A model generated the notes under the pieces. It was not told where the DNA came from. It did no database searches and saw only the letters and a program-made list of their open reading frames with translations. Source: Thalassospira marina (GTDB lineage: Bacteria > Pseudomonadota > Alphaproteobacteria > Rhodospirillales > Thalassospiraceae). From it: a DNA stretch of 64,000 nt. The number at the start of each line of letters is the position of its first letter. Positions within the stretch are counted from its first letter, which is position 1. This document shows positions 34,980 through 43,959 of the stretch, piece after piece. The stretch covers positions 3,264,001 through 3,328,000 of the forward strand of contig NZ_CP024199.1 in the NCBI RefSeq assembly GCF_002844375.1. The letters are read 5' to 3'. The position numbers and the translations under genes are program-made.

Positions 34980-37154
34980 TTAAACAAAGTCAAACCCCGA
35001 ACGGGTCATGGGCAATTGCAAAATGCGGGTGCCGGTTTTGGCAAAAATGGCATTTGCCAGCGCCGGGGCAGTTGCGGGCACGCCGGCCTCGCCAACACCG
35101 GTTGCCGGGCCGTCCGATCGCATAATCGCAATGTCGATTTTGGGCATTTCGCCGTTTCGGAACGGTTCGTAATCGGGAAAATTTTGCTGTTCGACCACGC
35201 CATCCTGCAGGGTGATTTCATTGCGCATGGCAGCCCCCAAGGCAAAACCAGCGCCACCTTCCAGTTGGGCGCGAATGATATCGGGGTTAACCGCCGTGCC
35301 ACAATCAATGGCAATGTAAAGGCGGTTTACATGAACCGATGTGCCATCCACCGCAATATCGACAATAACGGCAACACAGGTTTGAAAGGCAAAATGGCAG
35401 GCAAAACCGCGTTCATCACCAGCCTGCCAGTTGGCCAGTTCGCGAACCCGTTTGATCACACCGGCCATCCGCGCCCCGTTGGGCGATGCCGCATCAATCA
35501 GGGCCAGGCGATAATCAATCGGGTCCTGCCCGGCGTCACGCGCCAGCATATCCATCATGCTTTCCATCACATAACAGGTATGGGAATGGCAAACAGACCG
35601 CCAATGCGCCACGGGAATGGCGGTGTGAAAATCCGACAGGCCAATGGCAAATGAAGGCAACTGATATAACGAACCCCACACCCCACCGATGGATGACCGG
35701 TCAATGCCACGATCCATCCGCCGGTTAAAGGCCGATCCTTTTAACAGTGATTTGGTAGCAATCCGGTGGTTCCAGGCGGTAATAGCCCCGCTATCATCGG
35801 TGCCAATCGCCACACGATGGGCCACCATCGGGCGATAATACCCGCCGGTGATATCGTCTTCGCGGCTCCACATCAATTTGACGGGGCGGTTGCGCCCGGC
35901 CGCATCAAAGGCATGGGCGGCTTCAACATTATAATCGGACGTGCCCGACGCCCTGCGCCCAAACGACCCGCCCGCATAAAGGGTTTCAACCCGGACTTGT
36001 TCATGTTCAAGCCCCAATGCCTTTGCCACCGCCGGATGCGACACCGATGGAAACTGGCAGCCATCATACATCACAACGCCATTTTCGCTGGGCGCAATGG
36101 TGCAATTAACGGCTTCTAACGGGGCATGGGCCAGAAAGGGAAAAACAAAATCAGCCTGTAACTGCGTTGCAGAACCCGCGATTTTGGCGCTTGTTTCACC
36201 GGCATCAATGTCGGGTGTTACGTCAAATTCGGCTGGCTGGTCCAAAAGCGCAATATGATCGGCCACAAGCTGATCGCTGTCGCGTGTTTCGGCATTGGTA
36301 AAATCCCAGCTAACATCAAGCGCATCGCGCGCCTGAAATGCCGCCCAGGTATTTTGGGCCAGCACGATAATGCCGCTTTGATCGGGCAATGGTTTGGCGT
36401 CAATGAAGCCGGTTATATCTGTCGCCGTACCTTGGGAAAAACGGGCAACCTTGGCCCCAAATTTTGGCGCACGTCGAATGACGGCAACAATCATATCAGG
36501 CAGGTGCAAATCCATGGCAAAGGGGGTGGTGCCATTGGTTTTGCCAATATTATCGCGGCGATGCAGGGTTTCCTTGCCAATCAGGCGGTAATCCTGCGGC
36601 GTTTTAAGCGATATGTCGCCTTCTGGTTCCAGGGTGCTGGCAAGGGCGACAAAGTCGCCAAAATGGCCGCTTTTGCCCTGGGCATATAACATGCCGTTTT
36701 CAACCGTGATGCTGCGCGGATCAACCATCCATTCGCGGGCAGCGGCCTTCACCAGCAACTGGCGGGCCATGGCACCCGCCTGGCGATATTGCATAAAGGA
36801 ATTGCGGATCGAACTGGACCCGGCCGTGCCCTGAAATTCCGAATTGGTCTGGGCATAGCGGGTGATATCGGATGGGGCAAATTCGGTAACGATCCGGTCC
36901 CAATTGGCATCGAGTTCTTCGGCAATCAGGGTGGTAAGCCCCGTTGTCGTGCCCTGCCCCATTTCAAAATGCTTCAGCACGATGGTCACAACGCCATCGG
37001 CATCAATTTTTACAAACGGGTTGAATTCATGACTGTTGATAGCCGCATCACCCTTGGCGGCCAATGCCCCGGTTGCAGTAAAGCCGATACATAAAATGGC
37101 CGCACTGCTGCCCACGCCTTTTAAAAAACCACGCCGCGATAAAAGATGGTTCAT
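34980..37154 (-). CDS. Molybdopterin-binding subunit of second molybdenum hydroxylase
   Basis: A 724-residue Mo-cofactor subunit, similar in size and plan to IorB. It starts with a Tat signal (MNHLLSRRGFLKGVGSSAAI). It has GGSFGRR, a slight variant of GGGFGRR, and the C-terminal GVGEAGVP with the active-site Glu. Of two start ATGs six bases apart, 37154 is at a normal distance from GGAGG. The iron-sulfur subunit ends 3 bases upstream. Sequence similarity to the enzyme at 15848 is only moderate, so it is a diverged paralogue with possibly different substrate. Confidence 0.93.
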   Translation of the reverse strand: MNHLLSRRGFLKGVGSSAAILCIGFTATGALAAKGDAAINSHEFNPFVKIDADGVVTIVLKHFEMGQGTTTGLTTLIAEELDANWDRIVTEFAPSDITRYAQTNSEFQGTAGSSSIRNSFMQYRQAGAMARQLLVKAAAREWMVDPRSITVENGMLYAQGKSGHFGDFVALASTLEPEGDISLKTPQDYRLIGKETLHRRDNIGKTNGTTPFAMDLHLPDMIVAVIRRAPKFGAKVARFSQGTATDITGFIDAKPLPDQSGIIVLAQNTWAAFQARDALDVSWDFTNAETRDSDQLVADHIALLDQPAEFDVTPDIDAGETSAKIAGSATQLQADFVFPFLAHAPLEAVNCTIAPSENGVVMYDGCQFPSVSHPAVAKALGLEHEQVRVETLYAGGSFGRRASGTSDYNVEAAHAFDAAGRNRPVKLMWSREDDITGGYYRPMVAHRVAIGTDDSGAITAWNHRIATKSLLKGSAFNRRMDRGIDRSSIGGVWGSLYQLPSFAIGLSDFHTAIPVAHWRSVCHSHTCYVMESMMDMLARDAGQDPIDYRLALIDAASPNGARMAGVIKRVRELANWQAGDERGFACHFAFQTCVAVIVDIAVDGTSVHVNRLYIAIDCGTAVNPDIIRAQLEGGAGFALGAAMRNEITLQDGVVEQQNFPDYEPFRNGEMPKIDIAIMRSDGPATGVGEAGVPATAPALANAIFAKTGTRILQLPMTRSGFDFV

Positions 37155-37156
37155 AA

Positions 37157-37618
37157 TCATGCCTCCAGCTTTTCTGCGGCCAGGCGAATGGCGGCATTGA
37201 TGCGTAAATAGGTCACGCAACGGCAGGCATTACCGGCCATATAATCGCTGATTTCGTTATCGCTGGGATTGGGCGTTTCGCTTAGCAGACCAATCGCCGA
37301 CATGATCTGCCCGGACTGACACCAGCCACATTGCACCACATCCTTTTCACGCCAGGCATCCTGCACGGCACTGGCAATTGGGCCGGACAGCCCTTCAATC
37401 GTCGTGATTTCCGAAGAACCGACATCTTCGATAAATGTCTGGCAGGAACGAACCGGCACCCCATCAAGGTGAACCGTGCACGCCCCGCAGGAGGCAACAC
37501 CGCAACCAAATTTGGTGCCGGTCAGTTTCAATTCATCGCGCAGCACCCATAAAAGCGGCGTGCCTGATGCCGCGTCAATGGTGTGGGTCGTTCCATTCAG
37601 CTTCAATTCGTATGACAT
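37157..37618 (-). CDS. [2Fe-2S] subunit of second molybdenum hydroxylase
   Basis: A 153-residue electron-transfer subunit. The first cluster is bound by C39, C44, C47 and C59 (CGVASCGACTVHLDG), the second by C97, C100, C132 and C134 (CGWCQSGQIM, ACRC). It leads an operon of five genes running to 31926. It has no signal peptide, so it is probably exported with the Tat-tagged large subunit. The promoter should lie in the spacer to the divergent peroxiredoxin gene, which holds a LysR-type palindrome. Confidence 0.94.
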   Translation of the reverse strand: MSYELKLNGTTHTIDAASGTPLLWVLRDELKLTGTKFGCGVASCGACTVHLDGVPVRSCQTFIEDVGSSEITTIEGLSGPIASAVQDAWREKDVVQCGWCQSGQIMSAIGLLSETPNPSDNEISDYMAGNACRCVTYLRINAAIRLAAEKLEA

Positions 37619-37715
37619 GGCGGTTTTTCGTTTCTGATTGAAGATCAGGCGAAACTACGCCAGCGCGGGTGACCGCCCCGTAACCGCACATGATGGTGTT
37701 TGAACTCGCCACAAA

Positions 37716-37732
37716 TATTCCTAATAGGAATA
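37716..37732. promoter_or_regulatory. LysR-type palindrome TATTC-N7-GAATA
   Basis: A 17-base palindrome (TATTC, CTAATAG, GAATA) sits midway between the divergent molybdo-hydroxylase operon (start 37618) and peroxiredoxin gene (start 37821). It satisfies the LysR ATTC-N7-GAAT/T-N11-A rule. The same half-sites and spacing recur at 39536-39552 before a LysR gene. Confidence 0.75.
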
Positions 37733-37820
37733 AATATAGTTCCCACTGGCCGCCTAGCTGCACAAACAGCAATGGCACATTTTGATCGCATCACATGAAC
37801 ATATTTTCAGGAGAGACAAA

Positions 37821-38495
37821 ATGTCGCTGCAAGCCAAGCTTGATGCCTTCAAGGCCGATTTTGAAGCCGGCAAACCGCCCTATAATGTACCCTATAGCGT
37901 GATTGAAACCATGCACCGCGCCACCGCCGAATTAAAGGCATCGGGGCTGGCCAATACGGCGAAAAAGGCCGGCGATATCGCACCGGAATTTTCGTTGAAA
38001 GACCCGGATGGAAATCTGGTTTCATCAAAAGAACTTCTGGCAAAGGGGCCATTGATTATCAGCTTTTATCGCGGTGTCTGGTGCCCCTATTGCAATATGG
38101 AATTACAGGCCCTGCAGGAAACTTTGCCTGCCTTTAACCAGGCCGGGGCCAGCCTTGTTGCCATTTCGCCGCAAACACCGGTCAATAGCCGCAAATCGGT
38201 CCGCCAGAACAAACTGGATTTCCCCATTCTGTCAGACCCGCATAACGATGTTGCCAATGCCTTTGGCCTGCGTTTTGCAATGCCCGATTATCTGATCGAA
38301 CTTTATAAAAACCTTAAAAACGACCTGCCGAACTTCAACGGTGATGATAGCTGGACCCTGCCGATGCCTGCCCGCTATGTCATCGCGCAAGATGGCCGCA
38401 TTGTTTACAGCGAAATCAACCCGGATTACACCCAGCGCCCCGACCCGCAGGAATTACTGCCAGCCCTTCAGGCGATTGGTGCGGCAAACGCATAA
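37821..38495 (+). CDS. Peroxiredoxin-like protein (AhpC/TSA family)
   Basis: A 224-residue thioredoxin-fold protein. The redox region reads SFYRGVWCPYCNMELQAL, so two Cys in a C-x2-C arrangement replace the single peroxidatic Cys of typical PxxxTxxC. An N-terminal helical region of about 60 residues precedes AGDIAPEFSLKDPDG. ATG 37821 follows CAGGAGAG. It is divergent from the second molybdo-hydroxylase operon and may detoxify peroxide made by it; this is inference. Confidence 0.9.
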   Translation: MSLQAKLDAFKADFEAGKPPYNVPYSVIETMHRATAELKASGLANTAKKAGDIAPEFSLKDPDGNLVSSKELLAKGPLIISFYRGVWCPYCNMELQALQETLPAFNQAGASLVAISPQTPVNSRKSVRQNKLDFPILSDPHNDVANAFGLRFAMPDYLIELYKNLKNDLPNFNGDDSWTLPMPARYVIAQDGRIVYSEINPDYTQRPDPQELLPALQAIGAANA

Positions 38496-38522
38496 CAGGG
38501 CGTAAACCGGCAAATTTCACAT

Positions 38523-38560
38523 CCCATCCCCGGGCAATTGGCACATGATCCGGGGATGGG
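38523..38560. terminator. Possible bidirectional hairpin between peroxiredoxin and LysR genes
   Basis: Arms CCCATCCCCGG (38523-38533) and CCGGGGATGGG (38550-38560) enclose a 16-base loop between convergent genes. Neither side has a good T-run, so termination activity is uncertain. Confidence 0.4.
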
Positions 38561-38590
38561 GTTATGCTTAATGCTCCGGGCCAGGTGCGA

Positions 38591-39487
38591 TCATCTTGCT
38601 ACTCGAGCATTCATAATTTCCTCGACAAAACTGGCAAAGATGCGGGCCTTGGTGCTAACGGCGCGCCCGGCAGGGAACACTGCCCACAGGTCGATTGGCG
38701 GCAATTGCCAGTCGGGCAACAGGATACGTACATCGCCTGATGCAATTTCAGGCGCAAACATCCAGTCAGTGGCAATCGCAAGCCCGGCATGGGCCATAAC
38801 GGCAGCACGCACACCTTCTGCCGCACTTAATTTAAGCCGCCCCTGTAACCGGACGGGGACTTCCCGGCCGCCATTTTCAAACACCCAAAACCGACCGCGA
38901 TCCTGCTGTGAATAAATAACGGCGTCACGGGCCTCAAGATCGGCCGGGGTTTGTGGCGCACCATGATGTGCCAGATAATCCGGCGTTGCCAAAACCACTT
39001 GCCGGCCAGAGGCAATACGCCGTGCTGTCAGCGCGGAATCTTCAAGGATGCCCATGCGCAGACCAACATCAATGCCTTCCTGCACCACATCGATATGCCG
39101 GTCATCCAGAATCACGTCCATTTCAATGTCGGGATGGCGCGCCAAAAATGCCGGAAGATGCGGCACCAGATGCAAGCGCGCAAAGGTCACAGCCGCGCAA
39201 ATGCGCAGCCTGCCCGAAAGCCCCTTTCCCGCACCGCGCGCGGCAATATCCGCCTCGTCGGCCTCGGCAATCGAACGATGCGCACGGTCATAAAACCGAA
39301 TCCCGGCCTCGGTCGCGGCAAGCCCGCGGGTGGAACGCGCCAAAAGCTTCACCCCCAACCGGTTTTCAAGCTGGGCAATGGTTTTGGAAACAGCGGGTTG
39401 CCCTACATTAAGCCGTCGCGCCGCCGCCGAAAACGAACCGGCATCAACCACCAGCACAAATGTTTCCATCGCCGCCAAACGGTCCAT
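38591..39487 (-). CDS. LysR-family transcriptional regulator
   Basis: A 298-residue LysR-type regulator. The helix-turn-helix is FSAAARRLNVGQPAVSKTIAQLENRLGVKLLARSTRGL; the rest is the effector-binding domain. A TATTC-N7-GAATA palindrome 49-65 bases upstream of its start recurs in the 37618/37821 divergent spacer. The simplest reading is that it controls itself, the peroxiredoxin and the molybdo-hydroxylase operon. GGAAG precedes the ATG. It converges with the peroxiredoxin gene. Confidence 0.93.
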   Translation of the reverse strand: MDRLAAMETFVLVVDAGSFSAAARRLNVGQPAVSKTIAQLENRLGVKLLARSTRGLAATEAGIRFYDRAHRSIAEADEADIAARGAGKGLSGRLRICAAVTFARLHLVPHLPAFLARHPDIEMDVILDDRHIDVVQEGIDVGLRMGILEDSALTARRIASGRQVVLATPDYLAHHGAPQTPADLEARDAVIYSQQDRGRFWVFENGGREVPVRLQGRLKLSAAEGVRAAVMAHAGLAIATDWMFAPEIASGDVRILLPDWQLPPIDLWAVFPAGRAVSTKARIFASFVEEIMNARVAR

Positions 39488-39535
39488 GTCTTACTTCCCA
39501 GCTTTTGTAAAAAGGGCGATCAGGATAAACCTGTT

Positions 39536-39552
39536 TATTCTTCGTGGGAATA
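39536..39552. promoter_or_regulatory. LysR-type palindrome TATTC-N7-GAATA (second copy)
   Basis: TATTC (39536-39540), TTCGTGG, GAATA (39548-39552). Half-sites and spacing are identical to 37716-37732 while the 7-base middle differs, as expected for a protein-binding site. Confidence 0.75.
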
Positions 39553-39750
39553 AAATCAGCATATTTTTTAGGCGGCCATCACCCTGCAAAAGGCAAAGTC
39601 CAAACACCCCCTTTACGCCAAAGAACCATGTTGCAGGCAAAAAGATCGATGCTGTTGGACATTTTCGTAACCGTCAGGCGTCGAACGCCGGACACGGGAT
39701 GCCGCGTGCCCCCTGCCTGCATCACTGGCTAATCTCCCCTCTTTCTTGTT

Positions 39751-39769
39751 GCAAATAATTATTAATAAC
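39751..39769. promoter_or_regulatory. Fur-like box upstream of fecI
   Basis: GCAAATAATTATTAATAAC contains the perfect palindrome AATAATTATT and matches the site at 47686-47704 at 12 of 19 positions. It lies about 100 bases before fecI. Fur is the obvious candidate; another iron regulator of alphaproteobacteria is possible. Confidence 0.5.
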
Positions 39770-39867
39770 CTTATGGCTATCTGCCTTGCTGTGATGTGGC
39801 TGGTATATCCGGCAAGAAGGCCCCGGGTTTCGGGCGGGTGTAAGGCGGGTTTCAGGCAGGAACAGAT

Positions 39868-40410
39868 ATGAGTTTTTCCCTTATTGAAGAACTGCATCGC
39901 AAAGAGGAAGGACGGCTTCGTCGTTTTTTCATGCGCCGCCTGCGCAATGATGCGGACGCCCAGGATGCCACCCAGGAAACATTTGCCCGCCTGTTGGGCG
40001 TAGCCCCCAAAACACAGATCGAAAACCCGCAAGCTTACCTGTTCCAGATTGCGAAAACCGTTGCCGCCCGCAACATCACCCTGACGCAGGCCGAGCGCAG
40101 CGTTTTTGAAACCGTGCCCGATATTGAAAATATCGCCGAAGACCAGCCCACACCGGACCGGATCGTTACTGCCCGCCAGTATCTGACCATCATGGCCCGC
40201 GCGATCGAGGGGCTGCCATCGCGCTGCCAGGAAGTGTTTATTTTAAGCCGGTTGCACGGCCTGCCCAATGGCGAGATTGCCCGGCAGCTTGGCATCAGCC
40301 GCAATATGGTTGAAAAACACATTATGCGCGCCCTGATCACATGTCGCGATGTACGCGCCCGCCTGAATGGCGATCCTTCCACGATTAGCACACCGGGAGC
40401 AGAAAAATGA
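39868..40410 (+). CDS. fecI: FecI-type ECF sigma factor
   Basis: A 180-residue extracytoplasmic-function sigma factor of the FecI group. Region 2 has RRFFMRRLRNDADAQDATQETFARLL, region 4 has LPSRCQEVFILSRLHGLPNGEIARQLGISRNMVEKHIMRAL. CAGGAA precedes the ATG. The stop overlaps the fecR start (ATGA). It should direct transcription of the TonB receptor gene (41471) when the receptor is occupied. Confidence 0.94.
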   Translation: MSFSLIEELHRKEEGRLRRFFMRRLRNDADAQDATQETFARLLGVAPKTQIENPQAYLFQIAKTVAARNITLTQAERSVFETVPDIENIAEDQPTPDRIVTARQYLTIMARAIEGLPSRCQEVFILSRLHGLPNGEIARQLGISRNMVEKHIMRALITCRDVRARLNGDPSTISTPGAEK

Positions 40411-41366
40411 GCATTCAGGCCCAAACGATGCCCCGCGATCATGACAAACTGAGCAAGGAAGCCGCCCGCTGGGCTGCGCGCCTGCAATCATCGGACGCAA
40501 CAGCGGCAGATAAAGCCGCGTTTCGTGAATGGCGCGACAAAAACCCGGCCCATGAAGCAGCCTATAACGAATTTGCCAGCCTGTGGGGGGATCTGGGCGG
40601 GGTTCGGTTGCCGGAAAACCGTCTGCAACAGATCCGACGGGGACGAACCCTGAAACGGACCGGTATTGGCGGGTCATTATTGGCGTGCCTAGTTGCCTTT
40701 GGTTTGTACCAGAACGGATATTATGACCGTTACCGTGCTGATTATTATACAAAAACTGGCGAAATTGCCCATATCACCCTAAGCGATGGCAGCAAAATTG
40801 CCCTTAACAGCGACAGCGCCATTCGTGTGCGTTATGCGCCGGATCATCGTGATATTGATCTGTTGCGCGGTGAAGCCTTTTTCACTGTGGCACATAATGC
40901 CGACCGGCCCTTTACCGTGCACGAAAATAACCTATCGGCACGTGCGGTTGGCACGCGCTACGGCGTTAGCACGGCCCACGGCGATATGCCCGCCGATGTG
41001 CAGGTCGAAGAAGGTATTGTCGAAGTTACCAGTGCCAGCGACCATCAGTTGCTAACCGCAGGTCAGGCCGCCGAACTGGACCGGGATGGCATGTTAAACA
41101 TTGAAAAAACCGACATTGGTAATGAAACTGCCTGGCGGGATGGCAAACTTGTTTTCTCGCAAAAGCCGTTGCGTGATGTGCTGGCATCGCTTGAGCAATA
41201 CCGCACCGGGCGGATCATTTTGCTTGATGATGATATCGGCAATTTGCAGCTAAGCGGCATTTTCGACATTGCCGATACAGACCAGGCCCTGCGCAGTATC
41301 GCGCAACGCCTGCCAATCACTTTTAGCTATGCCACACCGCTTCTGGTTATCGCCCATAAAAAATAA
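40407..41366 (+). CDS. fecR: FecR-type anti-sigma/sigma regulator
   Basis: A 319-residue inner-membrane regulator. The cytoplasmic N-terminus has the DUF4880 segment with the conserved Trp motif (EAARWAARLQS, FREWRDKNPAHEAAYNEF, LW). One membrane helix lies at about residues 88-104. The periplasmic FecR domain follows (GEIAHITLSDGSKIALNSDSAI) and the C-terminus has a secretin/STN-like fold (RTGRIILLDDDIGNLQLSGIF). It relays the signal from the STN domain of the receptor to FecI. Confidence 0.94.
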   Translation: MSIQAQTMPRDHDKLSKEAARWAARLQSSDATAADKAAFREWRDKNPAHEAAYNEFASLWGDLGGVRLPENRLQQIRRGRTLKRTGIGGSLLACLVAFGLYQNGYYDRYRADYYTKTGEIAHITLSDGSKIALNSDSAIRVRYAPDHRDIDLLRGEAFFTVAHNADRPFTVHENNLSARAVGTRYGVSTAHGDMPADVQVEEGIVEVTSASDHQLLTAGQAAELDRDGMLNIEKTDIGNETAWRDGKLVFSQKPLRDVLASLEQYRTGRIILLDDDIGNLQLSGIFDIADTDQALRSIAQRLPITFSYATPLLVIAHKK

Positions 41367-41423
41367 TTTCAAAATCGACGTCAGGAGATCGCGAATTCCC
41401 CGCTCTTAGATAACAGGCGAGTT

Positions 41424-41442
41424 GCGAATGCGAATGCGCCGC
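41424..41442. promoter_or_regulatory. Fur-like box upstream of the receptor
   Basis: GCGAATGCGAATGCGCCGC, 29 bases before the receptor start, resembles the alphaproteobacterial Fur consensus (GCRAATGAGAAT...) in its left half. The right half is degenerate. Confidence 0.45.
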
Positions 41443-41470
41443 ATTTAAAAATAAATCCGTGGGGAATATC

Positions 41471-43954
41471 ATGTATCGCTTCAATGTGGGCAATCCGGCC
41501 AGGTCCGGTCTGGTGGCAATTGTTCTGGCTGGGGTTTCCACCCTGGCACTGACAACCGCGCTGGCAACACAGCCGGCAGCAGCCCAAACCACTGCACCGC
41601 AATCGGTTAACATCACCATTCCGGAAGGGCCGCTTGAAACGGCACTGCTAAGCCTGGGGCGGCAGGCAGGCCTGCATATCCTGTATCCCAGTGCGCTAAC
41701 GGCAGGAAAGCAGGCAAAGGGCCTGTCCGGCACCATGACTGTGCAAAACGCCCTGTCACAATTGCTGGCGGGAAGTGGCCTTGCATTCAGCATTGGTGAT
41801 GATGGGTCCGTCACCATATTTGACCCGGCAGAAAATGCACAAAATGGTGAAACCGTTTTGGACCCGATCACCATTACCGCCAGCCGCAATGCCCTGCAAA
41901 ACCCCGGTTTTGTCCCTGCCACCAGCAGCACCGGCATGAAGGGCAACGCATCGATCCTTGAAATTCCACAATCGCTAAGCGTCGTCACCCGCGAGGAACT
42001 TGACCAGCGCGGGGTGAACAATTTTAACGAGGCCGTTGCCTATTCACCGGGTATTCACGCCATTGACTATCCCGGTGGGCAAGGCATGCCACGCCTGTTC
42101 ATGCGCGGTTTTCGCAGCCAGAGCCAGCGCGCCTATTACCGCGATGGTTTGCGCAACGGCTTTAACCCCTATGACAGCGATGTTGAACCCTATGCGCTTG
42201 AACAGTTTGATGTCCTGAAGGGGCCATCATCGGTTTTGTATGGCGATGCGATGCCGGGCGGCCTGGTCAATACCCGCACCAAACGCCCGACCGAAGACCC
42301 GCTTCACCAGGTTCAGGTCCAGTATGGCAGCTATGACCGCAAACAGACGGCGGTTGATTTCAGCGGCCCGGTCACCAGTGACGACAGCCTGCTTTATCGC
42401 TTTACCGGCCTTTACCGCAACAGCGACACCCAGATCAATTATGCCCCCGATGATGCGCTTTATCTGGCACCGTCCTTTACCTGGCAGCCCGATGACGACA
42501 CCAGCCTGACCCTGATGATGAACTATCACAAGGTCACCAAGGGCGGTTCGGAACAAAGCTTGCCGGTTGTCAATTCGGTCTATTCCAACGGCACCAAAAT
42601 CCCCGATGATTTCTTTATCGGCGCACCGGGGCTTAGCGAATGGGAATCAGAAAGCGCGTCATTCGGGTATGAATTTAACCAGGCCCTGTCATCCGACTGG
42701 GATTTCCAGCAGAACCTGCGTTACACCTATACCGACCTTGATTACATCACCGCCTTTGATGCCAATAATGCCGCGGTAAATGCCGATAACACCATTTCGG
42801 TCATGCTGCAAAAACGGCCACGCGTTTCGCATTCGGTAATGCTTGATAACAATGTATCAACCGATTTTGAAACCGGCGCGCTCAAGCACGACATGCTGAT
42901 GGGCCTGAATTACGGTTATTACCGCTTCCGCGAAACCCGCGCGAACAGCAATATCAACCGTATCAACATTTATAATCCGAATTACGATGTTGGTTACACC
43001 TTCAACGGCCCGCATTCCAACGACCTTGACACCATCAACCAGGTCGGCCTTTATGCACAGGACCAGATCGGCCTTGATAACTGGTTGCTGACCCTGGGCG
43101 GACGGCAGGACTGGGTACAAACCAAAACCAACGATTATTATTCACGCACCATCGCTGCCGGTCTGCTGGCGGACCGCCACAGCACCCGCAACGATGCCGA
43201 ATTCAGCGGCCGTGCCGGCCTGTCCTATCTGTTTGAAAATGGCATTTCGCCCTATGTCAGCTATTCAACATCGTTTGAACCCAATCTGGGCACCCTTGCC
43301 AGCGGCAGCCCCGCCGAACCGACAACAGGCGAACAATATGAAGTCGGCATCAAATACGAACCGACATCCTGGAACGCCCTGTTCACGGCATCGCTCTATC
43401 AGCTGACCGAACAGAATGTGACATCCACCAACCCGTCAAACACGGCAACGGTTTTGCAAACCGGCGAAGTCCGTTCGCGCGGGCTGGAGCTGGAGGCAAA
43501 AACCGCCATCACCCCGCAGCTTAACCTGGCGGCCAGCTATACTTACACCAATGCCGAAGTCACCAAGGATGCCAACAATCAGAACGGCGTTAACCGTACC
43601 GGCCTCAAAGCCGATGGCGTGCCGACCCATTCGGCATCGGCCTGGCTGAATTATGAATTCGATAATGATCTAAAGGGGCTCAGCACCGGTGCAGGTGTAC
43701 GTTATGTGGGCACCTCCTATCTGGTCTGGAACCAGACCAATGGCAGCCAGATGAACATTCCCGCCTATACGCTGGTGGATGCGGCTGTGTCGTATGATTT
43801 CTCGGCACTCAGTTCCGATTACGCCGGTATTTCCCTGCAAATCAGCGGCACAAACCTGCTTGATAAAGAATATTATTCACCGGGTTTCTATTCCAATTCG
43901 GTGCTGGCAGGAACACGGCGCACGGTGATGGCAACGCTGACCTATAACTGGTAA
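41471..43954 (+). CDS. TonB-dependent siderophore receptor with STN signalling domain
   Basis: An 827-residue outer-membrane receptor of the FpvA/FhuE type. A signal peptide ends near AAAQT (about residue 39). The STN domain covers about residues 48-100 (ITIPEGPLETALLSLGRQAGLHILYP). A TonB-box-like DPITITA follows, then the plug (ILEIPQSLSVVTREELDQRG, LKGPSSVLYGDAMPGGLVN), and a 22-strand barrel with the C-terminal aromatic end LTYNW. The STN domain matches the FecI/FecR pair upstream. ATG 41471 is preferred to a GTG at 41459. Confidence 0.96.
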   Translation: MYRFNVGNPARSGLVAIVLAGVSTLALTTALATQPAAAQTTAPQSVNITIPEGPLETALLSLGRQAGLHILYPSALTAGKQAKGLSGTMTVQNALSQLLAGSGLAFSIGDDGSVTIFDPAENAQNGETVLDPITITASRNALQNPGFVPATSSTGMKGNASILEIPQSLSVVTREELDQRGVNNFNEAVAYSPGIHAIDYPGGQGMPRLFMRGFRSQSQRAYYRDGLRNGFNPYDSDVEPYALEQFDVLKGPSSVLYGDAMPGGLVNTRTKRPTEDPLHQVQVQYGSYDRKQTAVDFSGPVTSDDSLLYRFTGLYRNSDTQINYAPDDALYLAPSFTWQPDDDTSLTLMMNYHKVTKGGSEQSLPVVNSVYSNGTKIPDDFFIGAPGLSEWESESASFGYEFNQALSSDWDFQQNLRYTYTDLDYITAFDANNAAVNADNTISVMLQKRPRVSHSVMLDNNVSTDFETGALKHDMLMGLNYGYYRFRETRANSNINRINIYNPNYDVGYTFNGPHSNDLDTINQVGLYAQDQIGLDNWLLTLGGRQDWVQTKTNDYYSRTIAAGLLADRHSTRNDAEFSGRAGLSYLFENGISPYVSYSTSFEPNLGTLASGSPAEPTTGEQYEVGIKYEPTSWNALFTASLYQLTEQNVTSTNPSNTATVLQTGEVRSRGLELEAKTAITPQLNLAASYTYTNAEVTKDANNQNGVNRTGLKADGVPTHSASAWLNYEFDNDLKGLSTGAGVRYVGTSYLVWNQTNGSQMNIPAYTLVDAAVSYDFSALSSDYAGISLQISGTNLLDKEYYSPGFYSNSVLAGTRRTVMATLTYNW

Positions 43955-43959
43955 GCACG

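Larger units (their letters stand above)
39488..39867. other. Divergent spacer between LysR gene and fecI
   Basis: About 380 bases without a gene. The left part holds the LysR-type palindrome (39536-39552). The right part holds an AT-rich Fur-like box (39751-39769). The remainder (39560-39740) shows nothing I can support. Confidence 0.55.
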
